Positions 24,392 to 32,851 of a stretch of 42,450 nt of DNA are shown in pieces. A program made the translations under genes and the position numbers. Origin of the DNA: an uncultured Oscillatoriales cyanobacterium (GTDB lineage Bacteria > Cyanobacteriota > Cyanobacteriia > Cyanobacteriales > Microcoleaceae). The DNA lies in the NCBI GenBank assembly GCA_903893625.1, contig CAITND010000094.1, forward strand, positions 1-42,450, in the 5' to 3' direction. The stretch's first letter is position 1; each line of letters starts with the position of its first letter. Under the pieces are notes generated by a model. That model worked only from the letters and a program-made list of their open reading frames with translations. It was not told where the DNA came from and ran no database searches.

Positions 24392-25819
24392 ATGAACTCA
24401 ACCCCTTCTTCAACAGTTCCTCCGGCAAAAAAGCTCGATTTTTGGACAAAATTAGCCTTTGGCGCAGGGGATTTAGGCCCAGCAATTACGGCGAATATTT
24501 CTGTGTTTTATACTCTGTTTTTTCTGGCGAGTGTTGCCCATTTAGAAATAGGGGTAGCAGGAAATGTATTAATGGTGGGGAAAATTTGGGATGCGATTAA
24601 TGATCCGATTGTGGGGGTTTTAAGCGATCGCACGGTTCACCCTTGGGGACGCCGTTATCCTTGGATGGTTTTTGGTGCAATTCCCTTTGGAATTTTATTT
24701 TTTTTACAGTGGATTGTTCCAGGCAATAACACCTCATTTCTATTTTGGTATTATGTGATTATTGGGATTCTTTTTAATACAGCTTACACCGCCGTTAATT
24801 TACCTTATACGGCTTTAACGCCTGAATTAACCAAGGACTATAACGAACGAACCAGTTTAAATAGTTTTCGATTTGCCTTCTCCATCGGGGGGGGTAGTAT
24901 TTTTTCCTTAATTCTAGCTAAAATTATCTTTAGTTTTTTTCCTGAACGCTCCTATGAACCCTATGAAATTTTAGGGGCAATTTGTGGGGTTTTGTCTGTT
25001 CTTTCGCTTTTTTGGTGTGTTTTAGGAACTCGTCATCAAGTTTTAGCCAGGAAGTCTGGAGAGATCAATCAGGATGATTCCGTTAGTTTACCCCTTGCTG
25101 AACAAATTAAAGTAGCTTTTAGTAATCGACCTTTTTTATTGGTGATTGGAATTTATCTTTGTTCCTGGTTAGGAGTTCAATTAACCGGTTCTATTTTGCC
25201 TTTTTTTGTGGTGAATTGGATGAAACTTCCCGAAGCCACTTTTCCTCAAGTTGCCATTGCAGTTCAAGGAACGGCTTTAGTAATGTTATTTGTCTGGAAT
25301 TTAGTCAGTCAACACTATGGAAAAAAAGCCGTTTATTTTATGGGAATGGGGTTATGGATTATTGCCCAAGCAGGTTTATTTTTCCTGCAACCCGGACAAA
25401 TTACTTTCATGTATATTCTGGCAATTTTAGCCGGATGTGGAGTAGCAACAGCCTATTTAGTGCCTTGGTCAATGATTCCTGATGTGATTGATTTAGATGA
25501 ATTAAATACCGGACAACGACGAGAAGGTGTTTTTTATTCGTTTATGGTGTTATTACAAAAAATTGGATTAGCGATTGGTTTATTTCTCGTTGGACAAGCT
25601 TTACATATAGCTGGATTTGATTCCGGTGTTCAGGGTCAACCCGCACCCATTCAACCCGACTCGGCTCTGTTAGCGATTCGGTTTGCCATTGGCCCTTTAC
25701 CCACAATTATTTTGATCATTGGCATGATTTTTGCATTTTTCTATCCCATTACTAAAGAAGTTCACGCAAATATATTACTCCAACTCAGCGAGAGAAAACG
25801 CAACGAAAATGTGGATTAA
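24392..25819 (+). CDS. GPH/MFS-type cation symporter
   Basis: The protein has 12 predicted helices and the glycoside-pentoside-hexuronide symporter pattern: LDFWTKLAFGAGDLGPAITANISVFYTLFFL near the start, DAINDPIVGVLSDRT after helix 2, RYPWMVFGAIPFG, and ELTKDYNERTSLNSFR. The family co-transports sugars or related solutes with a cation; the substrate is not predictable. ATG 24392 gives the expected N-terminus; a longer frame opens at 24299. A strong AGGAGG at 24361 precedes an out-of-frame ATG at 24370, so the true initiation signal is unclear. Confidence 0.85.
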   Translation: MNSTPSSTVPPAKKLDFWTKLAFGAGDLGPAITANISVFYTLFFLASVAHLEIGVAGNVLMVGKIWDAINDPIVGVLSDRTVHPWGRRYPWMVFGAIPFGILFFLQWIVPGNNTSFLFWYYVIIGILFNTAYTAVNLPYTALTPELTKDYNERTSLNSFRFAFSIGGGSIFSLILAKIIFSFFPERSYEPYEILGAICGVLSVLSLFWCVLGTRHQVLARKSGEINQDDSVSLPLAEQIKVAFSNRPFLLVIGIYLCSWLGVQLTGSILPFFVVNWMKLPEATFPQVAIAVQGTALVMLFVWNLVSQHYGKKAVYFMGMGLWIIAQAGLFFLQPGQITFMYILAILAGCGVATAYLVPWSMIPDVIDLDELNTGQRREGVFYSFMVLLQKIGLAIGLFLVGQALHIAGFDSGVQGQPAPIQPDSALLAIRFAIGPLPTIILIIGMIFAFFYPITKEVHANILLQLSERKRNENVD

Positions 25820-25821
25820 AA

Positions 25822-25859
25822 ATTAGGTAGGAACAATTACTTAAAAGTTCCTACCTAAT
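25822..25859 (+). terminator. 13-bp stem hairpin after the MFS gene
   Basis: ATTAGGTAGGAAC (25822-25834) pairs perfectly with GTTCCTACCTAAT (25847-25859) around a 12-base loop, starting three bases past the MFS stop. It lacks a strong T tract but is well placed for a transcript end. Confidence 0.6.
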
Positions 25860-25899
25860 CCCGAATATTAAAAGGCGATCGCAGTTTTCAATTTATCTG

Positions 25900-26215
25900 A
25901 AAATGTGGTAATATAGTAAACAAATAATATGAATACCGCTATTGAGTCCTGACAGTCAGCACCCCGCGCTGAAGCGACGGGGCTATGCGCGGAGCGCAGG
26001 CTACGCCAACGTGCCTCACCGACCGTGTTAGTTGACCAGCCTAAGTCTTGATTGACTACGTTTTTTGAGTCATGACACCCTGTTGGATGCGTTCGCGTAG
26101 CGTGTGCGAAGCACTCAGCTAACTTTACCCTAGAAATAGGTGTGTTTGAGGGCAACCATACCCTCCTCCCCGAAAGGGGAAAAAATCTAAAGCCTAACTA
26201 GAAGTTAGGGGTTTC
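25900..26215. repeat. Structured repeat relic, possibly an IS200/IS605 (tnpB) end
   Basis: A gene-free block carries a chain of strong hairpins: CCCCG...CGGGG at 25962-25982, TGCGC-GGA-GCGCA near 25985-25997, TTCGC...GCGAA near 26093-26111, TCCCC-GAAA-GGGGA at 26167-26180 and CCTAACT-AGA-AGTTAGG at 26193-26209. GC content and structure are unlike the neighbours. The sequence resembles the RNA-rich ends of cyanobacterial tnpB elements as I remember them; no transposase frame remains. It ends 20 bp before the ArsR start codon. Confidence 0.4.
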
Positions 26216-26229
26216 TACCCATTTTTCCG

Positions 26230-26625
26230 ATGACAAACTCCACTTTAAAATCTATGCAACCCACTTCAAATTGCCACTATTTGCAATTATCTCCCTCCGC
26301 CTTAGCGTTGATGGCAGACTTTTTTAAAGTGTTATCGGAAGTTAGTCGGTTACAAATTATTTGCTGTTTAAAATCTGGGGCTAAAAATGTTACCCAGATT
26401 ATTGAAAGCACTGGGTTGGGACAGGCGAATGTTTCTAAGCATTTAAAAGTTTTAGCTCAAGCTGGAATTGTCACGAGAACTCAGCAAGGCGTGAGCGTTT
26501 ACTATGATATTGCAAATCCTTTTCTATTTGAAGTGTGCGATTTAGTCTGTGAATCTTTAGTCGCTCAAATGCAGCAACAAAATCAACATTTAGAACAACT
26601 GCGAGCTATTCAAATCGCCGTCTAG
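26230..26625 (+). CDS. ArsR-family transcriptional regulator
   Basis: The winged helix LMADFFKVLSEVSRLQIICCLKSGAKNVTQIIESTGLGQANVSKHLKVLAQAGIVTRTQQGVSVYYDI (about residues 30-98) is the ArsR/SmtB pattern. The ELCVCD metal site of SmtB/ArsR is absent, so it is not an obvious heavy-metal sensor; redox or other ligands are possible. It sits between a repeat relic and a pentapeptide-repeat gene 37 bp downstream, with which it may be co-transcribed. Confidence 0.9.
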   Translation: MTNSTLKSMQPTSNCHYLQLSPSALALMADFFKVLSEVSRLQIICCLKSGAKNVTQIIESTGLGQANVSKHLKVLAQAGIVTRTQQGVSVYYDIANPFLFEVCDLVCESLVAQMQQQNQHLEQLRAIQIAV

Positions 26626-26662
26626 TCGATTTTTTTTAATTGCTGATTTACTTGATATTATT

Positions 26663-27406
26663 ATGAATGTTGATGAATTTCTGCGAAGATATGCCGACGC
26701 CGAACGGAACTTTCCTGATATTGACTTGTCTGCCGTTGATTTGCAAGAGGCAAATTTAGTCAATTTAAACCTGACTGGAGCTAACTTAAGTTATGCCGAT
26801 TTACGAGAAGCAAGATTAGGAAAAGCTAACCTTTCTCAAGCTAATCTTTCCCATGCTAACTTAAGTGAAACAATTTTATGGGGAGCCGATTTAACGGAAG
26901 CCAATTTACAACAAGCTCAGTTACGAGAAGCAGACTTAACTGGGGCAAAACTTCTAAAGACATTCTTAGAAAAAACTCAATTAATTAAAGCTTGTTTATC
27001 AGGATGCAATTTAAGAAACGCTAATCTTTCCCAAGCGATTCTTTTTGAAGCCAATTTTCGCCCCAACCATAATCAACAAACGGATTTAAGTTATGCAATT
27101 TTAGCCGAAGCAGATTTAAGTTATGCCAATTTTAGTGGGGCGATTTTACATCACGCCAATTTAGAAAAAGCCAAGCTCTGTCACGCCATTTTTGGTGTTT
27201 CGGGTTTAGGGGTTTTAAGTGTTGAACAAAGCTATCATACAGATTTGAGCGAAGTAAATTTGCAAGGTGCGGATTTAAGTTATTCTGATTTAAGTGGGGC
27301 TAATTTATCCAATGCTGATTTGCGAGGTGCCGACTTAACCCGCACGATTTTAACCGATGCTAATCTCAACGGAGTGATTATGCCCGATGGTACAATTCAT
27401 GATTAA
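26663..27406 (+). CDS. Pentapeptide-repeat protein
   Basis: The 247-aa protein is mostly A(D/N)LxX pentapeptide repeats (for example ANLSYADLREARLGKANLSQ), which fold as a right-handed quadrilateral beta helix. A short helical N-terminus (VDEFLRRYADAERNF) precedes it. An interruption of about 12 residues (RPNHNQQTD) and another at about 175-190 break the register. The function of most cyanobacterial members is unknown. It follows the ArsR gene in the same direction. Confidence 0.92.
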   Translation: MNVDEFLRRYADAERNFPDIDLSAVDLQEANLVNLNLTGANLSYADLREARLGKANLSQANLSHANLSETILWGADLTEANLQQAQLREADLTGAKLLKTFLEKTQLIKACLSGCNLRNANLSQAILFEANFRPNHNQQTDLSYAILAEADLSYANFSGAILHHANLEKAKLCHAIFGVSGLGVLSVEQSYHTDLSEVNLQGADLSYSDLSGANLSNADLRGADLTRTILTDANLNGVIMPDGTIHD

Positions 27407-27424
27407 TCCGTCACTTCAGTCTTG

Positions 27425-27464
27425 ATCTATCAAATTGATAGATAGGAGGTGGGCAGAGCCCACC
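27425..27464. terminator. Two adjacent hairpins between convergent genes
   Basis: ATCTATC/GATAGAT (27425-27431 and 27437-27443) and GGTGGGC/GCCCACC (27448-27454 and 27458-27464) form two short stems between the pentapeptide-repeat gene and the acsF stop. They may end transcription from both sides. Confidence 0.55.
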
Positions 27465-27470
27465 CGACAG

Positions 27471-28547
27471 TTAATGGACTTCTGCGCGTAATGCTTCGGC
27501 ATCAATGGGTTTGGCTAAATAAATTCTGAATAAATTCCATAACGTGGAACAATTGGAGGGTAATTTCAATAAGAATTTAACCCATTTTGGATTTTGGCTG
27601 GCATCAACTTTTTGGTTTTTGACATTATTCTCCGAACATTGTTCTAAGCGCCGGAAAAAGTCGGGGTGTTCGGTATCTAAAACCTCTGGAAATGCTCTTA
27701 ACGAGGTTTCATTGGTTTTCCGCACAACATGACGATTATATTCCCGTGCATCTAACCCCAAGGTATCATAGAAATCCGCCCGTTCATCAACCGTTAAGGT
27801 ATGGGTTGCAAATACCGTTAACAGGAAAAATCTTGCCCATAATCTCCCTTGCCAACCTTGCCACATTTGAGGCTGAGATCTCAATAAAACCTTAAAGAAA
27901 TCTCCATGTCGGTTTTCATCTTGACACCAGCTTTCAAAATAGCGGAATAAGGGATAATATTGATGTTCAGGATGGGCTTCTAAATGGCGGAAAACGGTAA
28001 TATAACGCCAATAACCAATTTTTTCTGATAAATAAACGGCGTAAATAATCCACTCCGGTTTAAAGAAAGTGTAGGTACGGTTTTTAGTTAAATATCCTAA
28101 ATCCAACGATAAATTAAAATCCGACATGGCTTTATTAATAAATCCCGCATGACGCGCTTCATCTCTAGCCAATAAAGTAAACGCTTCAGATAACAGGGGA
28201 TTTCGGTTTTTGAGTTGACGAGATAACTCTTTAAACAGTAAAAATCCAGAAAATTCCGAGGTACAAGACCGTTCTAAAAAGTCAACAAACGCCATTCGCG
28301 TTCTCTGATCAATTTGTTCCCAACTTTGTTCAAATTCTTCATCCCGAACAAAATGGTGGCGGTTATAGTCAGAGCGTAACTCCTCTAAAACCGACGCAAA
28401 TTCCTCCTCATGGGCGGATAAGTCCAGGTTCGCCATCGCGTCAAAGTCTGTGGTGTAGAAGCGAGGGGTCAGCAATGTCTCTTGAACAGGATTTTTAATT
28501 CCTGGGCGCAGTTCCTGAGTTCCGGGGTTTTGGACAGTATTCACCAT
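27471..28547 (-). CDS. acsF: Mg-protoporphyrin IX monomethyl ester oxidative cyclase
   Basis: AcsF (ChlA) is the diiron oxygenase that forms ring E of chlorophyll. The 358-aa product shows the two diiron ExxH motifs, DEARHAGF and DENRHGDF, and typical stretches such as RFYTTDFDAMANLDLS and GYWRYITVFRHLE. Cyanobacteria have two paralogues, one used in air and one at low oxygen; the divergent partners here (heme oxygenase, hemN) match the low-oxygen chlAII-ho2-hemN set of Synechocystis, so this copy is probably the low-oxygen one (inference from context). The C-terminus carries a tail (WNLFRIYLAKPIDAEALRAEVH). Confidence 0.94.
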   Translation of the reverse strand: MVNTVQNPGTQELRPGIKNPVQETLLTPRFYTTDFDAMANLDLSAHEEEFASVLEELRSDYNRHHFVRDEEFEQSWEQIDQRTRMAFVDFLERSCTSEFSGFLLFKELSRQLKNRNPLLSEAFTLLARDEARHAGFINKAMSDFNLSLDLGYLTKNRTYTFFKPEWIIYAVYLSEKIGYWRYITVFRHLEAHPEHQYYPLFRYFESWCQDENRHGDFFKVLLRSQPQMWQGWQGRLWARFFLLTVFATHTLTVDERADFYDTLGLDAREYNRHVVRKTNETSLRAFPEVLDTEHPDFFRRLEQCSENNVKNQKVDASQNPKWVKFLLKLPSNCSTLWNLFRIYLAKPIDAEALRAEVH

Positions 28548-28774
28548 CGCTGCGAGTCCTTAAATATTACTGTCTAGTTATTAAACTATAGAATTTCGGT
28601 TTTGTCTAGTGTTTTGCCTAATTTTTTCCATAGGTAAAGAATTGTTAAGGTTATATAACCATTCGGTGATATAGTGATATGCTCATTCAAGTGATGAACA
28701 CGAAACCTCGTTGTCATCTGCTGGCAATGTAACCATTGTTCAGAAAAGTTCTAATTTTATTCATCAATACAACC
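28548..28774. promoter_or_regulatory. Divergent acsF / heme oxygenase control region with palindrome
   Basis: The region between the divergent starts contains the perfect 12-bp palindrome GGTTATATAACC at 28649-28660. It is well placed to be an operator serving both transcripts. In Synechocystis the orthologous set is controlled by the MarR-type regulator ChlR; whether this palindrome is its site cannot be decided from sequence. Confidence 0.5.
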
Positions 28775-29422
28775 ATGACTAATTTAGCTGAAAAACTCAA
28801 ACTCGGAACCCAACAATCTCACACTAATGCCGAACATACCGGATTCATGAAAAACTTTTTATCCGGTGGCATCACTAAAGAGTCTTTTTGTCAACTTTTG
28901 AGTAATTTATATTTTGTTTATAGCCAATTAGAATCGGAATTACAATCTCATCAAACCGATCCAATGATTAGCAAAATGTACTTTCCCGAACTGAATCGGA
29001 AAGCCAATTTAGAAAAAGACTTAAGCTTTTATTATGGAGAACATTGGCCCGATAATATCACGCCTTCTCCGGCTGCACAAACCTATGTTTCCAGACTGCG
29101 TGAACTTTCAACTACCGAACCCACGTTATTAATTGCTCACTCCTATACTCGCTACATGGGTGATTTATCGGGCGGACAAAGCTTGAAAAAAATTGTCCAA
29201 TCTGTCTTTAATTTAGAGGAACATCAAGGGATTTGTTTTTATGAATTCGATGAAATTCCTGATTTGAATGAGTTCAAAAATCTATATCGTCAAAGATTAA
29301 ATGAATTAATCCTGAGTGAAGAACTCCAAGATCAAGTTGTAGCAGAAGCTAATAACGCCTTTGCCCTCAATATTGCCATGTTGCGAGATCTAGGAGAAGC
29401 TCCAACTCCAGCAACTGTTTAA
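28775..29422 (+). CDS. ho: Heme oxygenase
   Basis: Heme oxygenase opens heme to biliverdin IX-alpha, the precursor of phycobilins, using ferredoxin electrons. From ATG 28775 the protein reads TNLAEKLKLGTQQSHTNAEHTGF, with the proximal histidine in SHTNAE, and includes YTRYMGDLSGGQSLKKI, the distal helix glycine motif. Length about 215 aa is typical. A TTG at 28736 gives a longer frame but is unlikely. In context it corresponds to the low-oxygen-induced Ho2 type, followed by hemN 50 bp on. Confidence 0.95.
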   Translation: MTNLAEKLKLGTQQSHTNAEHTGFMKNFLSGGITKESFCQLLSNLYFVYSQLESELQSHQTDPMISKMYFPELNRKANLEKDLSFYYGEHWPDNITPSPAAQTYVSRLRELSTTEPTLLIAHSYTRYMGDLSGGQSLKKIVQSVFNLEEHQGICFYEFDEIPDLNEFKNLYRQRLNELILSEELQDQVVAEANNAFALNIAMLRDLGEAPTPATV

Positions 29423-29472
29423 TTCAATACCTTTGTTATCTGCAATTACAAGTTATTTGGGAGAATATATCA

Positions 29473-30858
29473 ATGGTTTTTTCCGTTGCCAACGTTGCCT
29501 TTGATTTTGATCTAATTGAAAAATATGGGAATGCGGTGCCTCGGTACACTAGCTATCCCCCGGCGACAGAATTAAAAGATGAATTTACGGCCTTAGATTG
29601 GGAATTTGCTATCACTGAATCGAATCAACGTCAATCTCCCTTATCTCTCTATTTTCATATTCCCTTTTGCCAAAGTGCCTGTTATTTCTGTGGCTGTAAT
29701 GTGATTGTTTCTAATAACAAAGAGGCAGCCAATAGTTATATCGATCATTTGTCAAAAGAAATTGAATTTACCACCCAGTTTATCGATACTCGGCGTAAAG
29801 TTTCTCAACTCCATTGGGGCGGAGGAACACCCAACTACTTATCTTTAGAACTGGTTGATTCCTTATGGGGAAGCATTAATAAACAGTTCACCTTTGACGA
29901 TAAAGCTGAAGTTTCTATTGAAATTAATCCTCGATATGTCGATAAAAACTATATCTTTTTCCTCAAAGAGATTGGGTTTAATCGGATTAGTTTTGGGATT
30001 CAAGATTTTAATCCCTTAGTTCAAGAAGCAGTGAATCGAGTTCAGTCGGAAGAACTGCTGTTTAATGTGATGGACTGGATTAGAGAAGCCGGGTTTGAGA
30101 GTGTAAATGTAGACTTAATTTATGGATTACCCTTTCAAACTCTGTACACCTTTAAAGAAACGATTCAAAAAACCATTGCTATCGATCCAGATCGCATTGC
30201 AATTTTTAACTTTGCCTATGTTCCCTGGATGAAGCCTGTACAAAAAAATATTCCTCAATCTGCCTTACCCAAACCCCATGAAAAACTGGAAATTTGGCAA
30301 ATGTCAATCCAAGAATTAACGGATAATGGGTATGTGTTTATTGGCATGGATCACTTTGCTAAACCAGGTGATGAATTAGCGATCGCCCAACGAAATTCAA
30401 CGTTAAAACGGAATTTTCAAGGTTATACAACACAACCGGAAGCCGAACTTTATGGATTTGGGTTAACATCCATTAGTATGTTAGAAGATACTTATGCTCA
30501 AAACCATAAACGCTTAAAAGAGTATTATCAAGCCATTGATCAAGGGATTTTACCTGTGAGCAAAGGGTTTAAATTGAGCCGAGATGATATTCTGAGACGA
30601 GATATCATTATGCAAATTATGTCTAATTTTTACTTAGATAAATCTGTGATTGAATCCAAATATCACCTCGATTTTGACACCTACTTTGCTGAAGAATTAA
30701 TCGAGATGCGTCCGTTAATTGCGGATGGCTTAGTTCAATCCAATTATGATTCCATTGTGGTCACGAACTTAGGCAGACTCTTAGTAAGAAATGTTGCCTT
30801 TTTATTTGACACCCACACTCCAGCCCAACAGCAACAAAGATTATCAAGGGCAATTTAA
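29473..30858 (+). CDS. hemN: Oxygen-independent coproporphyrinogen III dehydrogenase
   Basis: This radical SAM enzyme decarboxylates coproporphyrinogen III when oxygen is scarce. The HIPFCQSACYFCGCN motif gives the cluster cysteines 66, 70 and 73 plus the extra Cys75 typical of HemN. WGGGTPNYLSLEL and GFNRISFGIQDFNPLVQEAVNR follow as expected, and the C-terminal HemN domain is complete at 461 aa. It lies 50 bp after the heme oxygenase gene, probably in one transcript. Confidence 0.97.
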   Translation: MVFSVANVAFDFDLIEKYGNAVPRYTSYPPATELKDEFTALDWEFAITESNQRQSPLSLYFHIPFCQSACYFCGCNVIVSNNKEAANSYIDHLSKEIEFTTQFIDTRRKVSQLHWGGGTPNYLSLELVDSLWGSINKQFTFDDKAEVSIEINPRYVDKNYIFFLKEIGFNRISFGIQDFNPLVQEAVNRVQSEELLFNVMDWIREAGFESVNVDLIYGLPFQTLYTFKETIQKTIAIDPDRIAIFNFAYVPWMKPVQKNIPQSALPKPHEKLEIWQMSIQELTDNGYVFIGMDHFAKPGDELAIAQRNSTLKRNFQGYTTQPEAELYGFGLTSISMLEDTYAQNHKRLKEYYQAIDQGILPVSKGFKLSRDDILRRDIIMQIMSNFYLDKSVIESKYHLDFDTYFAEELIEMRPLIADGLVQSNYDSIVVTNLGRLLVRNVAFLFDTHTPAQQQQRLSRAI

Positions 30859-30882
30859 TTGCCAGATTGTCCAGAATCCGGT

Positions 30883-30910
30883 AAGGTGGGTTATGCCCAC
30901 CTTTATTTTT
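30883..30910 (+). terminator. Intrinsic terminator after hemN
   Basis: AAGGTGGG (30883-30890) pairs with CCCACCTT (30896-30903), followed by TATTTTT. It lies 24 bp past the hemN stop and would partly separate hemJ from the ho-hemN transcript. Confidence 0.75.
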
Positions 30911-30927
30911 AGGTTTTCATTGGATCT

Positions 30928-31485
30928 ATGACTTATTTTTGGTTTAAATCCTTTCATATCATCGGAATGGTTGTCTGGTTTGCGGGTTTATTTTATCTAG
31001 TCAGATTATTTGTTTATCACGCCGAAGCCGAAGACAAACCTGAACCCGCCCGCAGCATTTTAAAAGAACAATATGAATTGATGGAAAAACGCCTTTATGG
31101 TATGATCACAACCCCTGGAATGGTGGTGACAGTGGTAATGGCGATCGCACTTTTAATCACAGAACCCAATCTTTTAAAAGATATGTGGCTGCATCTAAAG
31201 TTAGGATTAGTTGCAGTTTTAATCGCTTATCATTTTTATTGTGGTCGGCTGATGCGACAATTAGCAACTAATAAAATTCGGTTCACCAGTCAACAATTCC
31301 GAAGTTTAAATGAAGTTCCAACGGTACTTTTATTAGTGATTGTTTTACTAGCAGTATTCAAAAATAATTTACCCCTTAATACTGCTATTGCTGTGATTGG
31401 TAGTTTTGTTTTAGGGATGATTATTTTCTTTCAACTGTATGCCTTACATCGACAAAAAAACACCCAGCAAGCACTCAGTCAGTAA
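30928..31485 (+). CDS. hemJ: Protoporphyrinogen IX oxidase HemJ
   Basis: HemJ is the membrane-bound protoporphyrinogen oxidase used by most cyanobacteria. The 185-aa protein begins MTYFWFKSFHIIGMVVWFAGLFYLVRLFVYH, which contains the conserved His of the first helix, and has four to five membrane helices. KEQYELMEKRLYGMITTPGM is another family landmark. It ends the tetrapyrrole group, downstream of a probable terminator, so it may have its own promoter. Confidence 0.93.
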   Translation: MTYFWFKSFHIIGMVVWFAGLFYLVRLFVYHAEAEDKPEPARSILKEQYELMEKRLYGMITTPGMVVTVVMAIALLITEPNLLKDMWLHLKLGLVAVLIAYHFYCGRLMRQLATNKIRFTSQQFRSLNEVPTVLLLVIVLLAVFKNNLPLNTAIAVIGSFVLGMIIFFQLYALHRQKNTQQALSQ

Positions 31486-31507
31486 GCGAATATTAACAGA
31501 CTATTGA

Positions 31508-31544
31508 TAAAAGAACTATGATTCAATCAATTGTGGTTCTTTTA
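31508..31544 (+). terminator. Terminator after hemJ
   Basis: TAAAAGAAC (31508-31516) pairs perfectly with GTTCTTTTA (31536-31544), and TTTTCC follows. It lies 22 bp after the hemJ stop and before the convergent Uma2 gene. Confidence 0.65.
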
Positions 31545-31566
31545 TTTTCCTTAAATGTTCTACTAT

Positions 31567-32109
31567 TTAACTCAGTAATCTTTCAACAGATATCTCAATC
31601 TCAGGAAAAGCTAAGGGGGTAATCATTCCTTGATTAATAATTTGTTGACTCAAATAAGTATTATTTTCAGGATTTCTAAATACGATTAATTGTTTTTGGG
31701 ATAAATCTAAAACCCAATATTCTTGAATGTTGGCTTGAGCGTAAATTGATAATTTTAATTCTAAATCTTTTTTTAAACTACTTTTAGCCACTTCAATGAT
31801 CCAAAAAATATCCTCAGCATAGGGATGATGATTTTTATAGGTTGACTTGGGTAGTCGGACAATAGCAATATCCGGTTCAGGCTCAGAATCCGAAAGGGTA
31901 ACAGGGCCATTAAAACGAACATGAGCTTTACTTGCTAACAATGTTTGTAAGTATTGTGTACCTTCCTCAGCCGTATAATAATGAATCGGAGTTTCTGGAC
32001 TCATTTCAACGATTTCACCTACTAATAATTCAACTTTGCGATCGCACAAAATCCCAGCATTAATCATCTGGTGATAATCCTCGATAGACCATTTTGCTAA
32101 CATCTTCAT
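31567..32109 (-). CDS. Uma2-family putative endonuclease (DUF820), tandem copy A
   Basis: This 180-aa member of the Uma2 family opens KMLAKWSIEDYHQMINAGILCDRKVELLVGEIVEMSPE and has the acidic PEPDIAIVRLP strand and the IFWIIEVAKSSLKKDLELKLSIYAQA core with E and K of the PD-(D/E)xK fold. The copy at 32271-32813 is about 85-90% identical by eye. Function unknown. It belongs to a different Uma2 subgroup from the pair at the left edge of the window. Confidence 0.88.
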   Translation of the reverse strand: MKMLAKWSIEDYHQMINAGILCDRKVELLVGEIVEMSPETPIHYYTAEEGTQYLQTLLASKAHVRFNGPVTLSDSEPEPDIAIVRLPKSTYKNHHPYAEDIFWIIEVAKSSLKKDLELKLSIYAQANIQEYWVLDLSQKQLIVFRNPENNTYLSQQIINQGMITPLAFPEIEISVERLLS

Positions 32110-32161
32110 GGCCGAATTACCTGTTTTTATTATAGAAAGGATATTATAACAAAAATTTAGA

Positions 32162-32193
32162 GCGATGCCGACAGGCGGCGGCTACGCCATCGC
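32162..32193. repeat. Interspersed palindromic repeat
   Basis: GCGATG at 32162-32167 and CATCGC at 32188-32193 flank a GC-rich centre (CCGACAGGCGGCGGCTACGC). The sequence is of the GC-rich palindromic repeat type common in filamentous cyanobacteria. It lies between the two Uma2 copies. Confidence 0.6.
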
Positions 32194-32270
32194 ATGATTC
32201 AACAACAGGAGGGTAATTCATGATCAAAACAAAACAGATCTGTAATTAAATATGAGATTTTCCTCTTTTT

Positions 32271-32813
32271 TTAATTTAACAGTCTTTCAACGGATATCTC
32301 AATATCAGAAAAAGCTAAAGGAATAATCATTCCTTGATTAATAATTTGTTGACTCAAATAAATATTATTTTCAGGATTTCTAAATACGATTAATTGTTTT
32401 TGGGATAAATCTAAAACCCAATATTCCTTAATTCTAGCTTGAGCATAAATTGATAATTTTAATTCTAAATCTTTCTTTAAACTACTTTTAGCCACTTCAA
32501 TGATCCAAAAAATATCTTCAGCATAGGGATGATGATCTTGATAAGTTGACTCTGGTAGTCGGACAATAGCAATATCCGGTTCAGGTTCAGACTCGGAAAG
32601 GGTAATGGGCCCATTAAAACGAATATCGGCTTTACCCGTTAACAAGGTTTCTAAGTATTTTGTACCTTGCTTGGCAGTATAATAATGAATAGGACTTTCT
32701 GGACTCATTTCAACGATTTCACCTACTAATAGTTCAACTTTGCGATCGCACAAAATCCCAGCATTAATCATCTGGTGATAATCCTCTACAGACCATTTTG
32801 CTAACGTTTTCAT
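32271..32813 (-). CDS. Uma2-family putative endonuclease (DUF820), tandem copy B
   Basis: This 180-aa protein is nearly identical to copy A at an offset of 704 bp and shares the same motifs (KTLAKWSVEDYHQM, PEPDIAIVRLP, IIEVAKSSLKKDLELKLSIYAQA). Differences are mostly in residues 75-95 and at the C-terminus. It stands 38 bp from the DUF29 gene. A 40-bp piece of a closely related gene reappears at 34296-34338. Confidence 0.88.
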   Translation of the reverse strand: MKTLAKWSVEDYHQMINAGILCDRKVELLVGEIVEMSPESPIHYYTAKQGTKYLETLLTGKADIRFNGPITLSESEPEPDIAIVRLPESTYQDHHPYAEDIFWIIEVAKSSLKKDLELKLSIYAQARIKEYWVLDLSQKQLIVFRNPENNIYLSQQIINQGMIIPLAFSDIEISVERLLN

Positions 32814-32851
32814 TATCGGTTTACCTCTTAATATTGCAGAATTAAGTTCAT

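Noticed and set aside
25868-26155. 95-aa minus-strand frame
   Set aside because: It lies wholly inside the hairpin-rich relic, has a biased composition and no ribosome-binding site.
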